Assembly (NCBI RefSeq): GCF_019799925.1
Contig: NZ_JABGCG010000011.1
Span: forward strand, 1 to 64,000
Direction: 5' to 3'
DNA: 64,000 nucleotides
From: Blastococcus sp. CPCC 205250
GTDB taxonomy: Bacteria; Actinomycetota; Actinomycetes; Mycobacteriales; Geodermatophilaceae
The position numbers were made by a program, and so were the translations under genes. Positions within the stretch are counted from its first letter, which is position 1. Each line of letters opens with the position of its first letter. Shown here in pieces: positions 43,721-52,291 of this stretch. The notes beneath the pieces are model-generated. The model did no database searches, had not been told where the DNA came from, and was given only the letters and a program-made list of their open reading frames with translations.

Positions 43721-44497
43721 TCAGGCGCCGGGCAGGACGGCGGACCAGCCGCCGTCGACCACGAGGTTGGCGCCGGTGACGTAGGAGGCCTCGTCGGAGG
43801 CGAGGAACAGGGCGCAGCGGGCGACGTCGTCGGGCACGCCGATGCGGCCGAGCGGGATGGCGCGGGCGATCGTGCGCATCGGGTGGTCCTCGGCCAGGAG
43901 CGTGCCCTGGCTCGCGGGTGTGGCGATCATGCCGGGGCTGATGCAGTTGGCGCGGATGCCGTGAGCGGCGCCTTCCGCGGCCAGCTGCCGTGTCATGGCG
44001 ACGACGCCGCCCTTGCTGGCGGTGTGCGCGATCCGGGTGTTGGTGACCGATCCGGTGATCCCGGCGGTGGAGCCCACGAGCAGGACGCAGCCGCCGCCAC
44101 GGGCGATCAGGTGCGGCCAAGCGTGCTTGGTGGCGAGGAAGACGATGTCCAACTCATTGCGCAAGGTGAACGACCAGTCCTCGTACGAGGTCTCGGCGAT
44201 CGGGGAGAAGCGGGTGGCGGCGGCGTTGTTGTAGAGGACGTCGATGCCGCCGTGCCGCGCCGCGGCCTCGTCGATCCACACCTGGACGGCGTCCTCGTGG
44301 CCGAGGTCCAGTGGGTGGGTGCTGTCCACGAGGCCACCGGCCGCGCGGACCAGCTCAACGGTCTCGGCCGCGCCCTGAGGGTCGCGGTCGGTGCCCACGA
44401 CCGTGGCACCCTCGGCCGCGAACAGCAGCGCGGCCGCCCGGCCCTGGCCGCTGCCGGTCCCGGTGATCAATGCGACCTTGCCGGCCAGGCGGTTCAC
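43721..44497 (-). CDS. SDR-family oxidoreductase with His in place of the catalytic Tyr
   Basis: A 258-residue classical short-chain dehydrogenase. The cofactor motif TGTGSGQG, DRDPQG for NAD, the NNAA block and the catalytic Ser143 (VGSTAG) are present. The active-site YxxxK reads HTASK, with His158 (codon CAC at 44026-44024). Its neighbour at 44494 keeps YTASK. The substitution should cripple normal dehydrogenase chemistry unless His can act as the base. The rest is intact and normal in length. It is the last gene of a four-gene operon and overlaps the second SDR (ATGA). Confidence 0.87.
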   Translation of the reverse strand: MNRLAGKVALITGTGSGQGRAAALLFAAEGATVVGTDRDPQGAAETVELVRAAGGLVDSTHPLDLGHEDAVQVWIDEAAARHGGIDVLYNNAAATRFSPIAETSYEDWSFTLRNELDIVFLATKHAWPHLIARGGGCVLLVGSTAGITGSVTNTRIAHTASKGGVVAMTRQLAAEGAAHGIRANCISPGMIATPASQGTLLAEDHPMRTIARAIPLGRIGVPDDVARCALFLASDEASYVTGANLVVDGGWSAVLPGA

Positions 44498-45249
44498 GGA
44501 ACTCCTCCGAAGAGCGCATCGCGGATGGACTTGACGCCGCCGTGGGCGGTCATCCCGCCGTCGACGGGGATCTCGGCACCGCTGATGAACGAAGCCCCGT
44601 CCGACAGGAGGAACGCCACCAGCGGGGCGACCTCGTCAACGGTGCCGGTGCGGCCCAGCGGGGTCTCGGCGACGTTGGCGTCGCGGAACGCCGGTGCCGC
44701 GGAGGCGCTCATCGGCGTCTCGATGTAGCCGGGGTGGATCGTGTTGACCCGGATCCCGCGCGGCCCCAGCTCCAGGCAGGCGGTCTTGGCCAGCCCGCGC
44801 AGCGCCCACTTCGAGGCGGTGTAGGCAGCCGGGTAGTGCCCGGTCAGCGCCGCGACCGAGCCGACGACGACGACCGAGCCGCCGTCGGTCATCAGCGGGA
44901 TGAGCGCCTGGATGCCCAGCAGGGTGCCGGTGACGTTGACGTCCACGACCCGCGCCAGGTCGGCCGGCTCGAGGTCGGTCACCCGCACCCGCCAGGTGAT
45001 CCCGGCGTTGGCGACCAGCCCGTGCACCGTGCCGTGCGCGCGGCGCAGGTCGTCGGCGAGGGACGCCCAGCCGGCAGCGTCGGTGACGTCGAGCCGCCGG
45101 TAGGCCGCGCCGCCGAGGTCCTCGGCCGGTCGCTCCTGCACGTCGGTCGCGACCACGGTCGCGCCTTGCGCGGCGAGCAGTCGCGCCTCGGCCGCGCCCT
45201 GGCCCTGCGCCGCGCCGGTGACGACGACGACTCTGCTCTGCGAGATCAC
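44494..45249 (-). CDS. SDR-family oxidoreductase
   Basis: A 251-residue classical SDR with TGAAQGQG, TDVQERP for NAD preference, NAGITWR, Ser in VGSVAAL and YTASK at the active site. PGYIETPMS follows the catalytic region. It overlaps the FAH gene upstream and the other SDR downstream. In this cluster it could dehydrogenate the cis-dihydrodiol made by the Rieske oxygenase, or a hydroxy acid further down. Confidence 0.9.
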   Translation of the reverse strand: MISQSRVVVVTGAAQGQGAAEARLLAAQGATVVATDVQERPAEDLGGAAYRRLDVTDAAGWASLADDLRRAHGTVHGLVANAGITWRVRVTDLEPADLARVVDVNVTGTLLGIQALIPLMTDGGSVVVVGSVAALTGHYPAAYTASKWALRGLAKTACLELGPRGIRVNTIHPGYIETPMSASAAPAFRDANVAETPLGRTGTVDEVAPLVAFLLSDGASFISGAEIPVDGGMTAHGGVKSIRDALFGGVP

Positions 45250-46211
45250 GCTGGGCGCTTCCGGGTTCGCGGCCGGGGCCGGGCCGGCGCGATTGGCGGC
45301 AGGTCGGGTCCGGGGACCACGCGGTTGCGGATGGTGCCGATGCCCTCGACGGTCATCTCGACGACGTCGCCGGGCCGCAGGGGGGGAGGGGTGTGCTCAC
45401 CGCGGCGTCCCCACAGTTCGCCGAGGCAGCCGCCGTTGCCGCAGGTGCCCGAGCCGAGCACGTCCCCGGCGCGGACGACGGTGCCGCGGGAGGCGTAGGA
45501 GATCAGCTCCTCGAACGGCCAGCCCATGTTGGACAGCAGATCCTGGCCGATCTCGGTGCCGTTGACGCTGACCCGCATGTCCAGGGCGAGGAAGCCCTCG
45601 TCGTCCCGGTAGGGCTCCAGCTCGTCGGCGGTGACCAGCCAGGGTCCCAGCGTGGTGGCGGAGTCCTTGCCCTTGGCCGGACCCAGCTGGACCTTCATCT
45701 CTCGGCGCTGCAGGTCGCGGGCGGACCAGTCGTTGAGCACCGTGTAGCCGAACACGTGCTCCGGCGCGGCCTCCGGGGTCAGCGAGGCGCCGTCGCGCCC
45801 GATGACGACGGCGACCTCGAGTTCGAAGTCGAACAGTTTCGAGCCCGGCGGCACCGGCACGTCGTCGTGCGCACCGACGAGCGCATACGGGTTGGTGAAG
45901 TAGAAGGTGGGCGCCTGGTACCACTCGGGCACCACGACGCCGTCCGTCATCGACTTGACCACACCCTCGACGTGCTCCTCGAAGGCGACGAAGTCCCGCA
46001 CGGTCGGCGCCTCCAGCGGCGGCAGCAGCCGCACGTCGGAGACCGGCACCGCCGGTCCCTCGAGCGCCGCAGCGCCTGCCTCCAGCGCGGCCGGAAGTCC
46101 GGCGCGGACCAGGTCGAGCACTGTCGTCCGGGCGGGGAGCGCGTGCAGCCCGGCGTCCGAGACCACGCCGGCGAAGACGACGCCGTCGGCATCCCAGGTG
46201 GCGAATCGCAT
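45246..46211 (-). CDS. Fumarylacetoacetate hydrolase family protein
   Basis: A 321-residue FAH-fold enzyme close to 29161. Blocks are VRDFVAFEEHVEGVV, APTFYFTNPYALVG, the metal-site LFDFELEVAVVIG, LNDWSARDLQRREM and LGSGTCGNGGCLGELWG. An Arg/Pro-rich tail ends the protein. The ATG at 46211 follows GGAAAGG. It overlaps the SDR downstream and is 17 bases from the cyclase gene. The truncated copy at 18003 resembles its N-terminus. Confidence 0.87.
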   Translation of the reverse strand: MRFATWDADGVVFAGVVSDAGLHALPARTTVLDLVRAGLPAALEAGAAALEGPAVPVSDVRLLPPLEAPTVRDFVAFEEHVEGVVKSMTDGVVVPEWYQAPTFYFTNPYALVGAHDDVPVPPGSKLFDFELEVAVVIGRDGASLTPEAAPEHVFGYTVLNDWSARDLQRREMKVQLGPAKGKDSATTLGPWLVTADELEPYRDDEGFLALDMRVSVNGTEIGQDLLSNMGWPFEELISYASRGTVVRAGDVLGSGTCGNGGCLGELWGRRGEHTPPPLRPGDVVEMTVEGIGTIRNRVVPGPDLPPIAPARPRPRTRKRPA

Positions 46212-46228
46212 GATCTGGACCTTTCCGT

Positions 46229-47218
46229 CTACTTGATGGCGAGGGGGTTGACGGGGGCGCCGACCGCACCGGTCACGGGCAGGGGTGCGGCGGCGAGGAG
46301 GAACTCGTGGACGCCGTCGGCGGCGCAGTCGGTGGCCAGGGCGTCGAGGTCCCACATCTCGCCGATGAACAGGCCGATGTGCGGGATGGCCACCTGGTGC
46401 AGCGGTTGGAAGGCGACGTCGAACTCGTTGGGCCGCACCTCGAAGCCCCAGGTGTCGGTGGCGATGCCGGCGATCTCGCTGTCGTGCAGCCAGTCCGTGG
46501 TGGTGAACGACAGGCCGGGGGCGGGGCCGCCGGCGTAGTCACCCCAGCCGCGGCCCTCGGCGATGTCGCGGCGTGCGCGGGTGAGCTGCCCGGTGCGGAC
46601 CAGCAGCAGGTCGCCGCGGCCCACCCGTGAGGTCTCGCCCTGGGCGGCGATGGTGGCCTCGAGGTGCTCGACGGTGATGGCGAACCCGTCGGGCAGCTCA
46701 CCGTCGGTGCCGATGGCGCGGCCGACGTCGAGCAGCACGCCGCGGCCGGCGATGCGGTCGGCGACCGTCTCGATACCGGTGAGACGGTCACCCTCACTGG
46801 TCACCACATGGGAGGCGCGGCGGCCGTTGTAGGCGACGCCGTGGTCGAAGATGTGGCCGAGGCCGTCCCACTGGGTCGAGGCCTGCAGCGGCATGTGGAT
46901 GACGTCGTCGGCGCCGCCGAGGCCGTGCGGGAACTCCGGCGGACCGAACTCCGCATCCAGCCCGGACGACAGCATCGTGTGCACGGGGTTCGTGCGGCGC
47001 CGCCACCCCTTCTGCGGGCCCTCCGCGTCGAAGCGTTGCGACAGCGAGAAGGACGCACCCCTCCGCACGAGACCGGCGCCCTCGACGCGCTTGGCGTCGT
47101 CGAGGAAGTTCAGCGTGCCGAGGACGTCGGCCTCGCCCCAGCGGCCCCGGTTGGAGCAGCGCCGCGCGGCCGCGGCGATCGCGCCGGCCGGGTCGGTGCG
47201 GTCGAGCTCGGGGCTCAT
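46229..47218 (-). CDS. Cyclase-family (KynB-like) metal-dependent hydrolase
   Basis: A 329-residue protein of the cyclase family, which includes kynurenine formamidase and isatin hydrolase. The metal-site region reads DDVIHMPLQASTQWDGLGHIF, a variant of HxGTHxDxPxH typical of the longer members. GDLLLVRTGQL and FDVAFQPLHQVAIPHIGLF are also family blocks. It is the first gene of the cyclase-FAH-SDR-SDR operon and could open a lactone or amide formed in aromatic breakdown. A degraded paralogue lies at 956-1252. Confidence 0.85.
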   Translation of the reverse strand: MSPELDRTDPAGAIAAAARRCSNRGRWGEADVLGTLNFLDDAKRVEGAGLVRRGASFSLSQRFDAEGPQKGWRRRTNPVHTMLSSGLDAEFGPPEFPHGLGGADDVIHMPLQASTQWDGLGHIFDHGVAYNGRRASHVVTSEGDRLTGIETVADRIAGRGVLLDVGRAIGTDGELPDGFAITVEHLEATIAAQGETSRVGRGDLLLVRTGQLTRARRDIAEGRGWGDYAGGPAPGLSFTTTDWLHDSEIAGIATDTWGFEVRPNEFDVAFQPLHQVAIPHIGLFIGEMWDLDALATDCAADGVHEFLLAAAPLPVTGAVGAPVNPLAIK

Positions 47219-47470
47219 GCGCGCACCCGGAGCCTCGTGGCGCGGTGGTGCGCCCTGCGGGGGATGTTCTCCATCAAGCGGGTTTCCTCCTCGAAGCGAC
47301 GCACACCACCTTTCAGGGCAGCCGAGGCCCGTGGAAGGCGGATCTTCAGATCCTTCGCATCCATGCTGTCTATGGCTGGGTCACGGGCCGTGCGTCGTGC
47401 TTGGGCCCCTTCCATGTGATCCCTGACATCGCGTGCCAGGTCGAACCGCCGGCGCCGGCAGCCCCCTGTT

Positions 47471-47570
47471 GCCGGTCAGCCGCGTGCAGCGGCAGCGGAT
47501 GCCCTGGCTGTACAGCCAGGGCATCCGTGGGGTGTCGGCGGCGGCCGCAGGTGCCGCTTGGGGCGAGCAG
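47471..47570 (-). pseudogene. Integrase N-terminal remnant, copy A
   Basis: About 100 bases align on the minus strand with the first part of the integrase remnant at 48297-48575. The shared translation is the helix around LYSQ (RMPWLYSQGIR here, TIELYSQSVRYF there), with LRAAA-like codons before it. Nothing else of the gene remains. The surrounding 47219-47735 shows no other feature I can support. Confidence 0.6.
47496..47527. repeat. Perfect 32-bp palindrome
   Basis: The 32 bases read identically on both strands, with no loop and TGTACA at the centre. They lie inside integrase remnant A; the homologous part of copy B is palindromic only in its middle. A gapless palindrome this long is rare and could be a site for a dimeric protein or a scar of strand-switch repair. 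Confidence 0.85.
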
Positions 47571-47739
47571 TGCAGGGTCGGGGAGGACGCCGGACCGTAC
47601 CGCCACCGACTCCGGTGGCAGACCGCGTCAGACCGGCGGGGCCTGAGACCGGGGGTCGGGGTGTTGAGCAGCGCCTTGGCGATCAGCTCGTTCATGGGCT
47701 CGGCGGTGCCCCACTGGTCCTGGTCCCGTGTGGCTCGCT

Positions 47740-47893
47740 GTTCGTCGTCGAAGTGGCGGCGCAGCCGGGCGAGGGTTGCGCTCATCGCGGACTGACTGAG
47801 GTGGACGCGCTCCGCCGCCTGTATGAGGAGCCGCAGCTCGAGGAGCGCCTGCAGGGGGACCAGCAGGTTCAAGTCGAGCCCGGACACGTTCAC
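47740..47893 (-). pseudogene. LysR regulator, HTH fragment
   Basis: A GTG with GGGAGG before it opens a frame that reads as a LysR N-terminus: GLDLNLLVPLQALLELRLLI, QAAERVHLSQSAMSATLARL and RRHFDDE. The similarity ends abruptly there and the effector domain is missing. It diverges from an extradiol-dioxygenase fragment, repeating the LysR/catabolic-gene layout seen twice elsewhere in the window. Confidence 0.82.
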
Positions 47894-47946
47894 GAGAACC
47901 TCCCAGCTTGGGAGCCCACCGATCGGCGCACGTGATCTGTGCGGTC

Positions 47947-47975
47947 GATGACAGCCATCGGATCTGGCGACCTCC
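47947..47975 (+). promoter_or_regulatory. Candidate LysR operator between two gene remnants
   Basis: Between the LysR fragment and the extradiol fragment lies a 29-bp element starting GATGACAGCCATCGGATC and ending CCTCC. It matches the VOC-promoter element at 38154 in several blocks (AGC, ATCGGATC). Bases after it also resemble those after 38182, so this may be a relic of a duplicated promoter. Confidence 0.4.
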
Positions 47976-48048
47976 GTCCCGGCCGCACTTCTGGTCATCC
48001 TCGCCGCGGCGACACCTGCCACTCATCCGTCCAGCCGGAGGATCCGAT

Positions 48049-48285
48049 ATGCCCATCCACAGTCTCGGCTGCGTCGGAGTCGAGTCACCCGCGGCAGGGG
48101 AGTGGCGGACCGGCGGGCCGGAAGGTCTACGGGCTGGAGGTGGACACGACACCCGACGGCGTCCTCCGCGTGCGCTGGGACGACCGGGCCTGCCGCCTGG
48201 CCTTACGCCCGGGCGAGCAGCACCGGCTGGCATACCTCGGCTGGGAGCTGCCCGACGCCGAGGCTCTGGAGGCGGCTGCAGCCGA
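48049..48285 (+). pseudogene. Type I extradiol dioxygenase, N-terminal fragment with frameshift
   Basis: The ATG follows GGAGG and reads MPIHSLGCVGVESPAAGEWR. After a frame change at about 48110-48120 it continues KVYGLEVDTTPDGVLRVRW, LALRPGEQHRLAYLGWELPD. These match the first VOC domain of BphC-like enzymes. The iron-binding second domain is gone; the sequence runs into an integrase fragment on the other strand. Confidence 0.75.
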
Positions 48286-48296
48286 GCCGTCTGCTC

Positions 48297-48575
48297 CAGT
48301 TCTCCTCCAGTGACCAGCCAGCGGCAGAACCGGCGCAGCCCGCGCAGCCGCATCGCGACCGTCGCGGGCTCCCGTGTTCCGGCAAGTTCGGCCAGCCACG
48401 CCGAGATGGCGTGCCTGGTCAGCTCCTCCAGCGTCGCGGGCCGGTCCTTGGCGCTCAGCCAGACGCAGAAGTAGCGGACGCTCTGGCTGTACAGCTCGAT
48501 CGTCCGCGGGGCCTTGGCGGCGGCCCGCAGGTGCCGCTGGAACGACGCCACCAGGTCCTCGAGCCGGATCGCCAT
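48297..48575 (-). pseudogene. Tyrosine recombinase (integrase), N-terminal domain remnant, copy B
   Basis: From the ATG at 48575 it reads RLEDLVASFQRHLRAAAKAP, TIELYSQSVRYFCVWLSAKD, PATLEELTRHAISAWLAELA and RLRGLRRFCRWLVTGGELE. This is the SAM-like core-binding domain of XerC/D-type integrases. The catalytic RHRY domain is missing: similarity stops at the junction with the extradiol fragment. It marks past site-specific integration at the border of the catabolic island. Confidence 0.8.
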
Positions 48576-48629
48576 GTCGGCACGTCATCGGGCAGACCAG
48601 CGCTGCACACGGTCGCCCGCAGCCTGATG

Positions 48630-49697
48630 TCAGGTGTCCTCGGTGGCCGGCTTCTTCGCTCGGCTGGGCTGGACCCGCATCGGTTCGCCCGGCATCTTCG
48701 GGTAGTCCGGGGGATAGGGCATGTCCCCGAGCCCGTCGTCGACGGCCTGCCGGTCGGCGAGCTCCAGCAGCGGCTCGATGCCGAAGGCGTGGTCGGCCAG
48801 GCCCGCGTGCTTGTCCCCGACGGCGGCGAACCGCTCCGGCATGGTCAGCACGGTGAAGTCGTGCGGGTGCACGTCAGGCAGCTCGTCCCAGTCCAGCGGC
48901 GCGGACACCGGCGCGTGCGGCTTGGGGCGGATGGAGTACGCCGAGGCGATCGTGCGGTCCCTGGCCATCTGGTTGTAGTCGATGAAGATCTTCTCGCCGC
49001 GCTCCTCCTTCCACCACGACATGGTCACGCGGTCGGGGAGGCGTCGTTCGAGCTCGCGGCCGAAGGCGATGACCGCGCGCCGGACGTCGGTGAAGGTCCA
49101 CCGCGGCTGGATCGGCACGTAGATGTGCACCCCGCGCCCGCCGGAGGTCTTCGGCCAGCCCTGCATACCGAACTCGGCCAGCAGCTCCCGCACGTGCGGC
49201 GCCACCCACACCGCGTCGGAGAAGTCGGTGCCCGGCTGGGGGTCCAGGTCGATGCGGATCTGGTTCGGCGACTCGACGTCGGCCTTGCCGACCGGCCACG
49301 GGTGGAACGTGAGCGTGCCGAGGTTGGCGCACCAGGCGACGACGGCGACGGAGTCCGGCGCGATCTCGTCCGCCGTCCGCCCGCTGGGGAAGGTGATGTG
49401 CGCCGTCTGCACCCACTCGGGGGCGTTCTTGGGCACCCGCTTCTGGTAGAACGCGTCGCCGGTGTTGTCCATCCGGGTCGACAGCCGGGCGCCCTCGAAG
49501 ACGCCGCCCGGCCAGCGCTCCAGCGTCGTCGGCCGGTCCCGCAGCGCGAACAGGATCCCCTCGCCGACGGCGAGGAAGTACTCCACGACGTCGATCTTGC
49601 GGATGCCCTGCTCGGCGAAGTACGGCTTCTCCGGGTTGGAGACGCGCACCTCGCGCCCGTCGACCTGCAGGACCACGGCGTCCTTGCTGGAGGCCAT
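48630..49697 (-). CDS. LigD-type polymerase/primase domain protein
   Basis: A 355-residue archaeo-eukaryotic primase-like polymerase of bacterial non-homologous end joining. The catalytic RIDLDPQ (DxD), SGGRGVHIYVP and FIDYNQMARDRTIASAYS blocks are present, and the N-terminus has VSNPEKPYF. It is stand-alone, without ligase or nuclease domains, as in many actinobacteria. The start ATG at 49697 is chosen because family similarity begins there; a longer frame extends to 49775. A DNA ligase lies nearby at 52288; Ku is not in the window. Confidence 0.9.
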   Translation of the reverse strand: MASSKDAVVLQVDGREVRVSNPEKPYFAEQGIRKIDVVEYFLAVGEGILFALRDRPTTLERWPGGVFEGARLSTRMDNTGDAFYQKRVPKNAPEWVQTAHITFPSGRTADEIAPDSVAVVAWCANLGTLTFHPWPVGKADVESPNQIRIDLDPQPGTDFSDAVWVAPHVRELLAEFGMQGWPKTSGGRGVHIYVPIQPRWTFTDVRRAVIAFGRELERRLPDRVTMSWWKEERGEKIFIDYNQMARDRTIASAYSIRPKPHAPVSAPLDWDELPDVHPHDFTVLTMPERFAAVGDKHAGLADHAFGIEPLLELADRQAVDDGLGDMPYPPDYPKMPGEPMRVQPSRAKKPATEDT

Positions 49698-49752
49698 CCA
49701 CGCCCTCTCGTCGTCGGCGGGCCCAGGGGGAGCCGAGGTCAGCGCGCCGGCG

Positions 49753-51318
49753 TCAGGCCGGGCACACCAGCCCATCCTGCGGGACGACCAGGTCGATCAG
49801 GTAGGCGTTGACCGCCCCTGTCACACAATCGGTCTTCGGGTAGGCGGTGTGGCCCTGCCCCTGCCAGGTGACCAGCACGCCCGAGGTCAGGTCCTCGGCC
49901 AGGTCGACCGCGCCGGGCAGCGGGGTCACCGGGTCGCCCTCGTTGCCGACGACGACGATCGGGGCGCTGCCCTCGGCGTCCCGCTCGGGCAGCGGGGTGC
50001 GGGGAGCCTCCCAGGCCGTGCAGAGGTAGAGCGCGGCGGCCGAGTCGGCGCCGAACAGCGGGTAGCGCAGGCCCCAGTCCGCAGCCAGCTGCGCCACCTG
50101 CTCACGTGTGAACGACTCGTCCTCGGCCGTGTCCGCGCAGTTGATGGCGAAGTTGGCGTCGAAGAGGTTCGCGTACGTGCCGTCGTCCAGCCGCTGCGAG
50201 TAGCTGTCGGCGAGGGAGAACAGCCCGGCGGCGTCCCCGTCACGGGCGGCGCGCAGCGCCTGGGAGAGCTGCGGCCACGAGGCCGGGTCGTACATCGCCG
50301 CGGTCACCGCGGTCATGACCACGCCCGGCGTGCCCTGCCGGGTCTCACCCGGCGTGCTGCTGGCGATCGGGGCGAGGGCGGCCTGCCCGAGCAGGTCGTA
50401 GACGTACTGCCGCGGGTTGTCGCCGATCGGGCAGCCGGAGATCAGGCCCGTGCACGAGGCGGCGAAGGCGTCGAACCCGGCCTCCAGACCGACCGCGCCG
50501 GCCTCCGCGTTGGCCTGCGCGTCGACGTCGGGGTCGACGGCGGCGTCCAGCACCAGGGCGCGCACCCGCTCCGGGAACAGCTCGGCGTACGTGGAGCCCA
50601 GCGTGGTGCCGTAGGAGTAGCCGAGGTAGGTCAGCTGCTCGTCACCGAGCGCGGCGCGCAGCCGGTCCATGTCCCGCGCGGTGTCGGTGGTGTTGAAGGC
50701 ACCGAGCGCGTCGCCGTACTCCTCGGCGCAGGACGCCGCGATGTCGTCCATGAGCGTGAGCACCGGGTCCAGCTGCTCGGGCGTGGTCGGCCGCGGCTCG
50801 TCGGCGAAGAACTGGTCCTTCTGCTCGGCGGTGAAGCACTCGACCGGCGTGGTCAGGCCGACGCCGCGGGGGTCGAAGCCGACGACGTCGAAGCGGCGCA
50901 GCACGTCCTCGGGCAGCGTCTGGGACAGGCTCAGCGCGGCGTCGGCGCCGGAGCCGCCCGGGCCGCCCGGGTTGACCAGCAGCGAGCCGATGCGCTCGGT
51001 CTGCCCGGGGAAGCGGGCGCGCAGGACGAACATCGGCAGCGTCTCGCTGTCGGACTCCTCGTAGCTGATCGGCACGTCGAGGTAGCCGCACTCGTAGCTC
51101 AGCGACCGCTGGTTGGCGATGCCGAGCGCGAGGATGTCGTCGGTGCAGTCCTGCAGCTCGATCGGCTCGACGTCCTCGGCGGCGGACGTCGAGGCGGCCG
51201 CCGAGGAGGACTCGGCGGCCGTGGGGTCGGCGTCGTCGCCGTCACCGGAGGACGTGCAGCCGGTGAGGGCGAGGAGCAGGCCGGACGCGGCGGCCAGCAG
51301 ACCGCGGGAGGCACGCAT
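49753..51318 (-). CDS. Secreted alpha/beta-hydrolase lipoprotein (tripeptidyl aminopeptidase type)
   Basis: A 521-residue exported hydrolase. The lipobox LTGC is at about residues 19-22, followed by an Asp/Ser/Ala-rich tether. The catalytic Ser is in GYSYGTTLG, the oxyanion region in NPGGPGGSGAD, the Asp in GDPVTPL and the His in GQGHTAYP. It matches the SlpD/SlpE and mycobacterial Hip1-like family. These cleave peptides or esters at the cell surface. The ATG at 51318 is preferred over a TTG two codons upstream. Confidence 0.9.
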   Translation of the reverse strand: MRASRGLLAAASGLLLALTGCTSSGDGDDADPTAAESSSAAASTSAAEDVEPIELQDCTDDILALGIANQRSLSYECGYLDVPISYEESDSETLPMFVLRARFPGQTERIGSLLVNPGGPGGSGADAALSLSQTLPEDVLRRFDVVGFDPRGVGLTTPVECFTAEQKDQFFADEPRPTTPEQLDPVLTLMDDIAASCAEEYGDALGAFNTTDTARDMDRLRAALGDEQLTYLGYSYGTTLGSTYAELFPERVRALVLDAAVDPDVDAQANAEAGAVGLEAGFDAFAASCTGLISGCPIGDNPRQYVYDLLGQAALAPIASSTPGETRQGTPGVVMTAVTAAMYDPASWPQLSQALRAARDGDAAGLFSLADSYSQRLDDGTYANLFDANFAINCADTAEDESFTREQVAQLAADWGLRYPLFGADSAAALYLCTAWEAPRTPLPERDAEGSAPIVVVGNEGDPVTPLPGAVDLAEDLTSGVLVTWQGQGHTAYPKTDCVTGAVNAYLIDLVVPQDGLVCPA

Positions 51319-51387
51319 GATCAACCAGGGTAGAGGACGGACCTCCCCGCCCCCACCGCTCGCAGCGGCCCCCGGGGGAGGCCGCCG

Positions 51388-51546
51388 CTACTGGTCGACG
51401 GTGACGTCGGTGAACGGCAGCAGGTGCTCGACCCGCGGGAAGACCACGAACAGCAGGAGCGCGCTGACGGCCAGGACCAGCAGCAGGGCGCAGAACGCCT
51501 TGCTGCCCGTGCCGCCCGGCAGGTGCCGCCAGATCCACGTGTACAC
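51388..51546 (-). CDS. Small membrane protein following the sortase gene
   Basis: A 52-residue protein starting with GTG ten bases after the sortase stop: VYTWIWRHLPGG, one membrane helix (ALLLVLAVSALLLFVVF) and a short outside tail ending FTDVTVDQ. GAAGG at the sortase end can serve as ribosome site. Small proteins like this accompany class E sortase genes in actinobacteria. Its function is unknown. Confidence 0.65.
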   Translation of the reverse strand: MYTWIWRHLPGGTGSKAFCALLLVLAVSALLLFVVFPRVEHLLPFTDVTVDQ

Positions 51547-51556
51547 CGGCTCTACC

Positions 51557-52291
51557 TCAGCCTTCCTGCAGTGCGGGCGGGCCGTCGGGGGCGTCGGCCC
51601 GCGGGACCGGACCCCCCTCGAGCACCGCGTGCACGATCAGCCGCTGGCGCGCGGAGTACTTGGGGTGGCACGTCGTCAGCGTCAGGTACGCGCCCGACGG
51701 CGGGACCTCGGGAGCGGCCAGCGGCGTGGGGGAGATCACCGAGACGTCGCTCGGCGCGACGATCTGCTGACCGGGCACCGGCCCGCCGGCGAAGTCGCCG
51801 GTCGCCGGGTCGCCCAGCACCCGGTAGACGTACCAGGCGTCGGCGGTCTCCACGATGATCGGGTCGCCCGGCCGCAGCTGGTCCAGGTCCAGGAAGGGCG
51901 ACCCGCGGCCGACCCGGTGCCCGGCGACGGCGAAGTTGCCCTGCTGGCCGGGCAGCGCCGTCCCGACGTAGTGCCCAGGGCCCTGGGCCAGCTCGTCCTG
52001 GCTGGTGCCCTCGACGACCGCCCGGTTCCAGCCCGGGCCCAGACCCGGGACGTGCAGGAACGCGAACGCCTCCCCGACCTCGGGGGTGATCGGCGCGGGC
52101 GTGGCGCCGGAGCCGGCGCCGTCCCACTCGTCGCGCAGCTCGTCGCTGAGCTCGTCCTGGGCCTGCCCGGCCAGGATGTCGGTGACGTACAGCTCGTAGA
52201 CGACGAAGAGCAGCAGCACGAAGCCCACGGTCAGCAGCAGCTGCCCGACACCGCGCAGGCCCGTGCGGACCAGGTCCCCCGCGCGGCTCAC
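51557..52291 (-). CDS. Class E sortase
   Basis: A 244-residue membrane-anchored transpeptidase. A membrane helix (about residues 12-33) precedes the beta-barrel domain. Catalytic His125 is in AVAGHR, Cys208 in TLTTCHP and the Arg in YSARQR. Class E enzymes sort proteins with LAxTG-type signals to the cell wall in high-GC Gram-positives. The GTG overlaps the ligase stop. A protein with a near-match signal (LAGTA, helix, RRRR) is encoded at 54160. Confidence 0.9.
   Translation of the reverse strand: MSRAGDLVRTGLRGVGQLLLTVGFVLLLFVVYELYVTDILAGQAQDELSDELRDEWDGAGSGATPAPITPEVGEAFAFLHVPGLGPGWNRAVVEGTSQDELAQGPGHYVGTALPGQQGNFAVAGHRVGRGSPFLDLDQLRPGDPIIVETADAWYVYRVLGDPATGDFAGGPVPGQQIVAPSDVSVISPTPLAAPEVPPSGAYLTLTTCHPKYSARQRLIVHAVLEGGPVPRADAPDGPPALQEG

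Noticed and set aside
47496..47527. Rho-independent terminator
   Set aside because: The palindrome has no loop and no T-run and does not follow a gene end, so it does not fit a terminator.
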